This document shows positions 29,059 to 35,174 of a DNA stretch of 35,174 nt, piece after piece; the first letter of the stretch is position 1; each line of letters starts with the position of its first letter. The position numbers were made by a program, and so were the translations under genes. The notes below the pieces were generated by a model. That model was given only the letters and a program-made list of their open reading frames with translations. It did no database searches and had not been told where the DNA came from. This DNA comes from Bacteroidales bacterium (GTDB taxonomy: Bacteria; Bacteroidota; Bacteroidia; Bacteroidales; P3). The stretch spans positions 1 to 35,174 of the forward strand of contig JAEEMK010000110.1 of the NCBI GenBank assembly GCA_016283175.1, written 5' to 3'.

Positions 29059-29931
29059 TTAATTGATAATCGGGACAATACCTTCGTATAATTTCGTAGA
29101 GGTGCTGAAATGACCGCAACACTGTTCCTTTACGGCACAGGCCTCACAGCATTCAACATATTTTGTTTTCCAATCGGAAATACTCTGCTTTGCAAACGGC
29201 CAGCAGTCACGTGGCAACAGACACAACGGGACATTATAGATGGCAACATCCATTCGCCAGTCATCAAGTGCGACCACCGCATCTCTCAAATAACGAGCAT
29301 ATTCCTTGGGCTCCACCCATATTCTGTCAGCATTTCTCACCGACAAACCTGTACGCTCCATTCCCATAAAGGCCGTCCACGAGACAAATGGCAGATTCTT
29401 GAAGATGTACTCCGCCATTCTGGGAAGCCGGATGTAATTAAGTTTGTTGATAACTACCCTCAACTCAATTTCAACACCATTGTCGGCAAGATTGTAGAGA
29501 CCTGTCATTGTTTCCTCGTAAGCATTTTTGCTGCCGGCTATAATGTTGTGGTCGCCTGAATAGTCGGAATGGAACGGAATGCCAATAAAGAAGTTATTGC
29601 CTGCAGCCTCGCTGATTCGCTTTGTGTAGGCTGCATCCTTGAATGCGCGACCATTGCTCAACAAATGTATGGCAGTATCAGGCAGACAAAAACGGACTTC
29701 CCGCAAAAGGGAAATCAGCTTGTCACCAAGCAGAGTAGGCTCACCTCCAGTGACACCCAGCACTTTCAATTCCTTTGGTGCCGTATGGAGCAGCTGGATA
29801 TTGCGCTCATAAAGCTCTTCTATATCGTCCACTTTCAGTGGTGGCTGGCAGCACATCAGGCAGTGGTTGTTGCATTGTGCAGTAACAAACAGGACGTTGT
29901 CGTTGGAGTTAATGTCGAATTCGTTTCTCAT
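29059..29931 (-). CDS. hxsC: His-Xaa-Ser system radical SAM maturase HxsC, 290 aa
   Basis: Cytoplasmic radical SAM enzyme of the HXS system. The SAM-binding cluster motif is CNNHCLMC (Cys20, Cys24, Cys27), followed by QPP, GVTGGEPTLLG (59-69) and HLLSNGRAF (89-97). The family-typical C-terminal text SISDWKTKYVECCEAC and CCGHFSTS supplies cysteines 261, 262, 265, 271 and 272, which may bind an auxiliary cluster. HxsC is a known partner of HxsB and presumably modifies the His-Xaa-Ser repeat of HxsA; the product in this organism is unknown. Its start overlaps the hxsB stop by 4 nt (ATGA), showing translational coupling. Confidence 0.92.
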   Translation of the reverse strand: MRNEFDINSNDNVLFVTAQCNNHCLMCCQPPLKVDDIEELYERNIQLLHTAPKELKVLGVTGGEPTLLGDKLISLLREVRFCLPDTAIHLLSNGRAFKDAAYTKRISEAAGNNFFIGIPFHSDYSGDHNIIAGSKNAYEETMTGLYNLADNGVEIELRVVINKLNYIRLPRMAEYIFKNLPFVSWTAFMGMERTGLSVRNADRIWVEPKEYARYLRDAVVALDDWRMDVAIYNVPLCLLPRDCWPFAKQSISDWKTKYVECCEACAVKEQCCGHFSTSTKLYEGIVPIIN

Positions 29932-31328
29932 AGCAGCCAGCGTTTAAAGATGGGCAACACTTCATCACAGCGTTCGATAAGCAGCGTAATAAGGTATTCG
30001 ATGATAGCCTTGTTCTTCTTGCAGAGCAGCGAGGTGGGGCGGTGGCCGTACATATCCCCTTGTGTGGAGTAGTTGCGCACAGGGTCAGCTCCGCAGAAGT
30101 TTCGCAAAGCGCAGTCGGAACAACCGGCCAGCGTCTCGTTGGCCCATATCTGTGCTATCTTCTGAACCTTGGGACCGAAAACAATGTCATCGTAGCGGTC
30201 GTGAACGCTGCCAAGCCGGAAAGTATAGTCGCCATTTTCGGCCAGCATACGCGACTCGTCGGAAGCATACACATAGCCGTCGTAGTTGTACACTAGCACC
30301 GAGTTGATGATTCCCGCAGGTGACTGCAGATCCACGAAACCTGTGCAGAAAGGTGTCAGCATCTTGCGGAGCACAATCACAGCGAACTCCTCCATAAAGA
30401 ATGTTCCCTGTTTGTTTATCTCAAGGATATGCTCGAATGCCTTTTTGTAGAACTCAATAAAACGTTCCGTGTATTGATACCAGTTGTGATTGTAGGCAGC
30501 CAACCCGTAAGGGTTCAGCGCACGGAGGAATAGTCCGTTGAATCCCATCCTGACATATTCATCCACAATCTCTATCGGGTAATCCAATGCCATCACCGAT
30601 GTTGTCTGCAACGGTGAAACCATTTCGACCCCCAACGCCTCTCGCGCTTTCTCAATGCCAGCCACAACCTTCTCGTAGCTGTCAGTCTTTCCTCGGTTGG
30701 CATTATGCAGAAACGAGGGACCATCCAGCGAGGTAGAAATCATAACACTGTACTGTTTGCAGATGTCCAGCATTTCGTCGGTCAGATGGACGCAATTTGT
30801 ACACAGCACGTATCGCATCTCACGTTTCTCGCTCTCATTGATACGTTCGGCCGTCTCTATTCCGAATCGTATCAGTTCAGGATGCAGGCTGGGTTCCCCA
30901 CCCTGGAACTCCATCGTCAATACAGGAGCCGGAGAGTGGAACATAAGCCTGACAGCACTCTCCATAGTGTCAAATGACATCGTGCAATGGACACTCTGTT
31001 CCTGCCTGCTCGAAGCCTGACAGTAGACGCAATTCTGATTGCATTGGAGAGTTACGACAAATATATGCAAAGCGGTAAAGTCGTCCAAAAAGCGCTTTTT
31101 CTCGCGCAGACGGGAAGCATAGATGTCTATATTGGCGGGAATACGCTGTTCGCTGATGAAATAGTTTGCGACAAGGTCTTTATAGGTATCGTCTTCTTCC
31201 AGCCGGTGGCCAACGATCTTATCCACACTACCGATGTGCAGCACCAGCATATCGCCGAACTCGTTCACCAGCATCTCATTTCCAGCAATACGCGTGAAAT
31301 CGAACGGAAGAAGATAATACTGCTTCAT
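29928..31328 (-). CDS. hxsB: His-Xaa-Ser system radical SAM maturase HxsB, 466 aa
   Basis: The larger radical SAM enzyme of the HXS system, related to SPASM-domain peptide maturases. The cluster motif is CNQNCVYC (Cys96, Cys100, Cys103) after an N-terminal extension of about 90 residues that begins YYLLPFDFTRI, which may bind the precursor peptide. FQGGEPSLHP (141-150) and STSLDGP (198-204) are typical core motifs. The C-terminal cysteines 328, 403, 406, 412 and 436 (GCSDCALRNFCG) are SPASM-like and likely hold auxiliary 4Fe-4S clusters. It overlaps both neighbours by 4 nt (hxsD upstream, hxsC downstream). Expected to install a radical-based modification on HxsA. Confidence 0.93.
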   Translation of the reverse strand: MKQYYLLPFDFTRIAGNEMLVNEFGDMLVLHIGSVDKIVGHRLEEDDTYKDLVANYFISEQRIPANIDIYASRLREKKRFLDDFTALHIFVVTLQCNQNCVYCQASSRQEQSVHCTMSFDTMESAVRLMFHSPAPVLTMEFQGGEPSLHPELIRFGIETAERINESEKREMRYVLCTNCVHLTDEMLDICKQYSVMISTSLDGPSFLHNANRGKTDSYEKVVAGIEKAREALGVEMVSPLQTTSVMALDYPIEIVDEYVRMGFNGLFLRALNPYGLAAYNHNWYQYTERFIEFYKKAFEHILEINKQGTFFMEEFAVIVLRKMLTPFCTGFVDLQSPAGIINSVLVYNYDGYVYASDESRMLAENGDYTFRLGSVHDRYDDIVFGPKVQKIAQIWANETLAGCSDCALRNFCGADPVRNYSTQGDMYGHRPTSLLCKKNKAIIEYLITLLIERCDEVLPIFKRWLL

Positions 31329-31621
31329 TGCCTCACATCCTCTTCAAAGTCGTCGCAGTCTCCAAAAGCCTTGGCATACAGGATTGTCCGAATGTCTTTG
31401 GTTTCAGCGGCAATAATCTCGCGGGCCTTGTAGTCGTTGAGGGTTTGCATAAAAATATGGCACACCTCATCTTCCGGGACCTTTGAATCACGTGGGACTA
31501 TCTCGACCGACTCAGTTGCGCTGTTCAGAGAACGCCTGCAATCAAAGTCTTTCGACAGTGCATAGATGCACTTGGTGACGCAAGCGTCGGAATATATAGC
31601 CCTGTCAATCTCTATCGTCAT
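31325..31621 (-). CDS. hxsD: His-Xaa-Ser system protein HxsD, 98 aa
   Basis: Small accessory protein of the HXS system. The diagnostic motif LNDYKARE (61-68), followed by an IRTILYAKAFG helix, corresponds to the LLNDYxLRE signature that defines the family. An N-terminal strand IEIDRAIYS and the segment VEIVP suggest a compact alpha/beta fold. Its biochemical role is unknown; binding the HxsA leader or bridging it to the maturases is a reasonable guess. It starts 1 nt after the hxsA stop and overlaps hxsB by 4 nt. Confidence 0.88.
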   Translation of the reverse strand: MTIEIDRAIYSDACVTKCIYALSKDFDCRRSLNSATESVEIVPRDSKVPEDEVCHIFMQTLNDYKAREIIAAETKDIRTILYAKAFGDCDDFEEDVRQ

Positions 31622-31622
31622 A

Positions 31623-32417
31623 TCACAAAGCGAATGTAATCGGAATAATCCTTACGCAACGGACAGGTTTGCCATAGTATTTGCCTGGTATCCACTTTGG
31701 CATCAGTTTCACAACTCTCACAGCCTCATCTCCGCAACCACCGCCGATATCACTCCATACCTTTACATTTGTCAAACTTCCATCCTTTTCCACTACAAAA
31801 GATACAAACACCTTGCCTGTAATATGATTCTCCTTCGCATAAGATGGATATTGCAGGTTTTGATTCACAAAAACCTCTAGAGAATCCATCCCACCCGGAA
31901 ACATCGGATTCTCCTCAGCCGTCAAATATACTGTCGTGTCGGCATCTACGTCAGAAGAATATGTCTTGTTGGATGCAGCTGAAAAATTGCCCGATGTATT
32001 GACTGCCGAAGTCTTGCCATAAGACGAAGAAGACGTGGAGCCGGTCGATGACGAACTCTTGCTTGATGAATTGGTGGTTGTATGCGTAGTTGTAGATGAT
32101 GTGGGCTTGGTAGTTGTCGATGTGCTCGAATAATGTGAAGCGTGACCTGTACTACTTGAGCGATGCGAACTGTGCGACCGGTGCGAACTATGCGACCGAT
32201 GGTTGTTTATGCCAATCACATTACCATTTTTGGTCACTTTAGCCAGCACATTCTTAAAGACACTCTTTTTGATAGAGTTTACATCATCCTCGCTGCGGGT
32301 ACCATCCATATCACCATTAATAACAAACGACTCTGCTGAAGCCGACTTGCTGCCAAACAATGAAAGAACAGCAGTCAACAAAAGCGACTTTACTATTTTA
32401 TTGGACTTCTTTTTCAT
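31623..32417 (-). CDS. hxsA: HxsA-like His-Xaa-Ser repeat protein fused to a TonB C-terminal domain, 264 aa
   Basis: Predicted substrate of the HXS maturases. A Sec-type signal peptide (about 1-29, ending SKSASA) is followed by an acidic/basic stretch and then five contiguous His-Xaa-Ser tripeptides (residues 73-87: HRS, HSS, HRS, HSS, HRS) plus HAS and HYS (92-97). A Ser/Thr-rich linker (about 98-157) leads to a Bacteroidota-type TonB C-terminal domain (about 165-264: NPMFPGGMDSL, QYPSYAKENHITGKV, VRVVKLMPKWIPGKY, VRCVRIIPITFAL). The assignment to HxsA rests on the HxS repeat and on immediate linkage to hxsD, hxsB and hxsC. The TonB_C fusion is unusual. The protein should be modified in the cytoplasm, then exported to the periplasm. 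Confidence 0.85.
   Translation of the reverse strand: MKKKSNKIVKSLLLTAVLSLFGSKSASAESFVINGDMDGTRSEDDVNSIKKSVFKNVLAKVTKNGNVIGINNHRSHSSHRSHSSHRSSSTGHASHYSSTSTTTKPTSSTTTHTTTNSSSKSSSSTGSTSSSSYGKTSAVNTSGNFSAASNKTYSSDVDADTTVYLTAEENPMFPGGMDSLEVFVNQNLQYPSYAKENHITGKVFVSFVVEKDGSLTNVKVWSDIGGGCGDEAVRVVKLMPKWIPGKYYGKPVRCVRIIPITFAL
32127..32201 (-). repeat. His-Xaa-Ser tripeptide repeat region of hxsA
   Basis: Encodes residues 73-97. The DNA shows near-identical short direct repeats of the pattern tgcgaac/tgcgacc. All five contiguous triplets keep His at position 1 and Ser at position 3, while position 2 alternates Arg and Ser. Confidence 0.85.
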
Positions 32418-32594
32418 TTTCCTAATGCGTTTTGATAGCCAATACCGAAGAAAACATTATTTCCTTTTGAAAACGCAAAACATTTATTTTTATTGCCCAA
32501 TTCCAAAAAAGATACATTATGAAACATTATTAAAACTTTGATAAGAAACCCTCAAAAAACACCTCCATAAACACCTGATTTGCAACACCATCAT

Positions 32595-32695
32595 AGTCAT
32601 ATGTACAGTATTTGTACAGTATATGTACAGTATATGTACGCTTCAGAAGCGTACAAATACTGTACATATACTGTACAAATACTGTACATATGACT
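32595..32695. repeat. 101-nt near-perfect palindrome of 11-bp TGTACAGTATW units
   Basis: Arms 32595-32644 and 32646-32695 are reverse complements at 49 of 50 positions, with a single centre base at 32645. Each arm contains three tandem 11-bp units of TGTACAGTATA/T plus a terminal TGTACGCTTC. It lies about 178 nt upstream of the hxsA start, between divergent transcription units. In RNA it would fold into one 50-bp stem; in DNA it could extrude as a cruciform. Confidence 0.95.
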
Positions 32696-32730
32696 TAGAA
32701 AGTACAGGGTAAAATCGGGGGAAAATTCCC

Positions 32731-32789
32731 TTGGTACGCAGGCACCTCGCCTGCGGTCTCTTTCGCAGGCGAGGGCGCCTGCGTACCAA
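32731..32789. repeat. GC-rich compound hairpin (REP-like element)
   Basis: The outer arms (32731-32743 with 32777-32789, 13 bp) and inner arms (32745-32755 with 32764-32774, 11 bp) are perfect, with a small bulge and an 8-nt loop. Each half is itself a palindrome (CGCAGGC...GCCTGCG), so four copies of the core are nested. It is strongly GC-rich in an AT-rich surrounding, which suggests an inserted mobile or REP-type repeat. Confidence 0.88.
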
Positions 32790-32804
32790 CTAATTTCATT
32801 CGTA

Positions 32805-32836
32805 TGTGTGTTAATTCAATTTTTTTTATATATTTG
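32805..32836 (+). promoter_or_regulatory. Bacteroidota-type promoter toward the T9SS remnant and the gene at 33215
   Basis: 32829-32836 reads TATATTTG, a perfect -7 element. 32805-32808 reads TGTG, one mismatch from TTTG, with a 20-nt spacer. Transcription should start near 32843 and run through the remnant into the gene at 33215. Confidence 0.55.
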
Positions 32837-32950
32837 CAGTGTTCAACCAAACCATTCGGCATTCTTATTATAAAGAATAACAACTTGAAAATAAATCCAT
32901 TGTCATATAATTACAAAATCCATTCAGTCACAAATAAAACTCTTGCTGCT

Positions 32951-33201
32951 TTGAAAAAGTCTTTTTTACACAGATTATCGTCTTTAGGCATTGGATTTCT
33001 AATTCTTTTCTGTATCCCTTTGGGCATCAGTGCACAAACTGCCTGCAGAGTCACCATCACCAGTGACTTTGAGCTTCCTTTGATAATACCGACAGTTTTG
33101 ATATGTCTTTTATGCCATCAGGGACTTATATTGTTCGTGTCAGGACAAAAGAAAATGAAGACCGAGAGAGTGTTTGCTATCTGAAACTTATAAAGAAATA
33201 G
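32951..33201 (+). pseudogene. remnant of a T9SS cargo gene: signal peptide plus sorting-domain tail, frameshifted
   Basis: From a TTG at 32951, one frame encodes a good signal peptide (KKSFLHRLSSLGIGFLILFC, then IPLGISAQ) and about 15 further residues. It then loses coherence and stops at 33184. In another frame, open from 33073, the text SFDMSFMPSGTYIVRVR...CYLKLIKK ends at a TAG at 33199-33201. This is the last part of a T9SS type A sorting domain. The start and end of a cargo gene thus remain with almost no passenger and a frameshift near 33070-33080. The simplest reading is a deleted, decaying gene. A sequencing frameshift in a very short secreted protein is the alternative. Confidence 0.6.
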
Positions 33202-33208
33202 GGAGGAG
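33201..33208 (+). promoter_or_regulatory. strong Shine-Dalgarno-like sequence before the gene at 33215
   Basis: GGGAGGAG stands 6 nt before the ATG at 33215 and could pair well with the 16S anti-Shine-Dalgarno sequence. Such sites are rare in Bacteroidota, and I see none of this quality before the other genes here. It directly follows (by 1 nt overlap) the stop codon of the remnant's tail frame. Confidence 0.55.
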
Positions 33209-33214
33209 TGTTCT

Positions 33215-35174
33215 ATGATTAAGTTTAGAATAAAGTTGGTAATCGCGGTATTTATATATATACAACCAATGCTTTTGTATGCCCAGTACTTCGACTGGGT
33301 GAAGACATATTCTGGCAGCGACGTTTCTGGTTTTTGTAATGCCATCAATAAAACCGTTAACGACTCTGACGGCAACGTTTATTTATTAGGTCGGTGTGCC
33401 TTCGACGCAAGCATTGATGGACAGCGCTTTTTACCAATGACTCCATATGGAAACGAATGTTTTACACGGTGTACAATCATTGGCAGAATCTCAAAAAACG
33501 GTGAACTTGAATGGAGTAAAATTATCCATTCTAATCACGATGCTTCTCATACTGGCGGTGGGTCAATCAATATTTTTAATGACTCTTTGATACACGTGTG
33601 CACACCTGTATGGGTACCTAGCACCTACCCTCTCGAGTGGCCAATGGAAGCAAGAAATTATCTGTTTTATCTGGACACTTTGATGAGGTATTTTTACCAA
33701 GGAGACAGTATTGTGCATAATGGGAATTATTTATATGACTATGCAAGTTTCAAAATGAATTCACCAATAACATCGTTCATAACTTTGGACAAATTCGGCA
33801 ACATCAAAGATGAGTATTGGATGCTTGTGTCTCTTTTGGACACCAACGGTGTTCCGTACAAGCTACCAGCTACATATGGCGAAGATGCAAGAAATAGGAA
33901 CCAGGCTTGTGAACTACTGCGAGAGGGGCATTCTTGCGTGGACAATGACGGAAATATTATTGTAGTAAGGAGTTTGTCAGATTTTATTTTCAAATACGAT
34001 TCTTTGTCAAAAAGAAGTGTTTATTGTTATATAAATGACGTCGACATTAGTGCTCAACGCATTTATGTAAACGGCAGGCGCTATTTCGATGTGCCACTGC
34101 CAGACGTCAGGCCGTCGACAGGAATGCGCAACTATCAGATTCTTAAATTCTCGCCGCATTTTGATAGTTTGCTGGCATCGCAGTTCCTGTTTGAACCCAC
34201 GCCGGAACATCTGGACACGATAAATGAAGAAGTGGTTATAAAAGGGTTGAAATGCGACAGCAAAAACAACATATACCTATCTGGATACAGTAGGACCAAC
34301 ACACAATTCCAAAACTCCGGCGACGAGGTCAGTATGACTATCGGGGGGTCGGACAGCCTGGACTTGACTTTGCAATGTTATGACATTCGCAATGGTTTTT
34401 TAATAAAATATGACAGTGTGCTGAATCCGCTGTATCTTAAACAGCTTGTCAGAGTGACAGACGACCAACCGAGCTTTGATGACTATTATGAAGATATCCT
34501 GTGGCCTTTAGAGTTTGACGACGAGGGGAAAATCGTAATCTTTGAGAGTTCCCGTGCCAACTTTGACACTACGAACACACACTACCACTATGATACAACA
34601 GAAGTAACGGCATTTAACTGTGCTATGATACGCATAGACCCCGCAGACGGAAGGCTTATATCGAAAGGTCAGAATATCAAAGGCGAACGTATTTCGTTCG
34701 GAGGCTCCAGCAGCGCATATGTCTTTGATTGTGTTGCCCGGAACAACCGCATTATCTGGCAAATAAAATACCGTTGGTGGCTTGACTTCGCTGGCGAGCG
34801 CTACGAGAAAGCCGAGGCCTACGAATGGGGTATGGGCTTCGCGGTATGGGACTATGACGGCAACGAACTGTATTTTGTGGACTATGGCACCAACGGCAGC
34901 TCAAGCCACGCCACAAGCTCGGTATGCCTGGTGGACAGCGTGCTGTACCTGACGGGTATGCTGGCATCGGGCGGGGCGCAGTTCGGCGACATTACGGTGC
35001 CGAACAGCGGCAGCAGCCAGTCGTTCATTGCACGTTATGTCGACACGGCGTTTATGCATCCCTATGTGCGGCCCGGCGGCCAGCAGGACATTCAGCTGGT
35101 GGTGCGCGACGGCGAGCCTGTGGTTACGGTCTATCCCAACCCCTGCGCGCAGCGCGTAACCGTGGACTGGGACG
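33215..35174 (+). CDS. T9SS-secreted beta-propeller-like protein, partial (3' end outside window)
   Basis: Open from ATG at 33215 to the window end (653 codons) without a stop. It has a signal peptide (KFRIKLVVIAVFIYIQPMLLYA). Repeated phrases such as SDGNVYLLGR, IGRISKNGELEWSK, ITLDKFGNIKDEYW and DSKNNIYLSGYSR resemble SBBP-like beta-propeller repeats. The last residues seen, VTVYPNPCAQRVTVDWD, open a T9SS type A sorting domain, so about 60-70 residues are missing. It is similar in style to the 665-aa protein at 391-2388, and the two may be paralogues. Base composition changes strongly along the gene, from AT-rich at the start to GC-rich in the last 400 or so bases. Function unknown. Confidence 0.85.
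   Translation, partial: MIKFRIKLVIAVFIYIQPMLLYAQYFDWVKTYSGSDVSGFCNAINKTVNDSDGNVYLLGRCAFDASIDGQRFLPMTPYGNECFTRCTIIGRISKNGELEWSKIIHSNHDASHTGGGSINIFNDSLIHVCTPVWVPSTYPLEWPMEARNYLFYLDTLMRYFYQGDSIVHNGNYLYDYASFKMNSPITSFITLDKFGNIKDEYWMLVSLLDTNGVPYKLPATYGEDARNRNQACELLREGHSCVDNDGNIIVVRSLSDFIFKYDSLSKRSVYCYINDVDISAQRIYVNGRRYFDVPLPDVRPSTGMRNYQILKFSPHFDSLLASQFLFEPTPEHLDTINEEVVIKGLKCDSKNNIYLSGYSRTNTQFQNSGDEVSMTIGGSDSLDLTLQCYDIRNGFLIKYDSVLNPLYLKQLVRVTDDQPSFDDYYEDILWPLEFDDEGKIVIFESSRANFDTTNTHYHYDTTEVTAFNCAMIRIDPADGRLISKGQNIKGERISFGGSSSAYVFDCVARNNRIIWQIKYRWWLDFAGERYEKAEAYEWGMGFAVWDYDGNELYFVDYGTNGSSSHATSSVCLVDSVLYLTGMLASGGAQFGDITVPNSGSSQSFIARYVDTAFMHPYVRPGGQQDIQLVVRDGEPVVTVYPNPCAQRVTVDWD

Larger units (their letters stand above)
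32418..32950. other. gene-free interval upstream of hxsA with two palindromic elements
   Basis: AT-rich leader and promoter region of hxsA (32418-32594), where no perfect TAnnTTTG box was found on the minus strand. It is followed by the 101-nt palindrome, a GC-rich compound hairpin and a plus-strand promoter. No convincing protein-coding gene is seen in it. Confidence 0.7.

Noticed and set aside
29045-29122. ATG at 29122 as start of the K+ channel
   Set aside because: It would overlap hxsC by 64 nt; the GTG at 29044 fits the spacing and the homologous N-terminus better, though it is not proven.
32595-32789. CRISPR array
   Set aside because: The repeats are 11-bp units without unique spacers and are arranged as inverted repeats; no cas genes are present.
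32804-33184. 126-aa open frame as an intact gene
   Set aside because: Its start lies before the predicted transcription start, the second half is not protein-like, and the meaningful sorting-domain tail is in a different frame. Treated as a pseudogene.

Overview
The window looks like chromosomal DNA of an uncultured Bacteroidales (Bacteroidota), perhaps gut- or rumen-associated. The basis is several secreted proteins with type IX secretion (T9SS) C-terminal sorting domains, a DUF2723 (GT117-type) membrane protein, a 67K-type SppA, Bacteroidota-type promoters (TTTG, about 20 nt, TAnnTTTG), and almost no Shine-Dalgarno sequences. The lineage is inferred from gene content, not from a phylogeny. 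I saw no rRNA, tRNA, CRISPR array or transposase.

Layout. 27-7525 (minus): a small ribbon-helix-helix-like protein downstream of a two-gene operon for large T9SS cargo (1711 and 665 aa). 7696-12500 (minus): DUF2723 protein and arginine deiminase. 12501-12953: gene-free, with an 11-bp-period inverted repeat array. 12954-15444 (minus): S41 C-terminal processing protease and a membrane-anchored hypothetical protein. 15571-20106 (plus): sppA, a SUMF1-like secreted protein, aguB and aguA, the last two converting agmatine to putrescine. 20143-28118 (minus): Tat-type aldo/keto reductase lipoprotein, a likely outer-membrane barrel, an M6-like T9SS metalloprotease, radA and a NapH-like polyferredoxin. 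28265-32417 (minus): an hxsA-hxsD-hxsB-hxsC operon followed by a voltage-gated K+ channel. 32418-33214: two large palindromic elements and the remnant of a T9SS gene. 33215 to the end (plus): a partial T9SS cargo gene that resembles the 665-aa protein at the other end.

The most interesting system is the His-Xaa-Ser (HXS) operon. Two radical SAM maturases (HxsB, HxsC) and the small partner HxsD accompany an exported substrate, HxsA, that carries HxS tripeptides, a Ser/Thr-rich linker and a TonB C-terminal domain. The genes overlap or nearly touch, and a K+ channel gene follows in the same operon. This suggests a cytoplasmic peptide modification presented in the periplasm on a TonB-like scaffold.

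Two DNA-level patterns run across the ordinary genes. First, a heptanucleotide repeat (GGAAAGC/GGAGAAC on the coding strand) sits in-frame inside the M6 protease, twice in radA and once in the polyferredoxin, and also in the spacer between the last two. Because 7 leaves remainder 1 on division by 3, it encodes the same hydrophilic heptapeptide (GKRKAES/GERRTEN) in any frame. Second, two unrelated intergenic sequences share one design: tandem 11-bp units arranged head to head as a palindrome with arms of about 50 bp.
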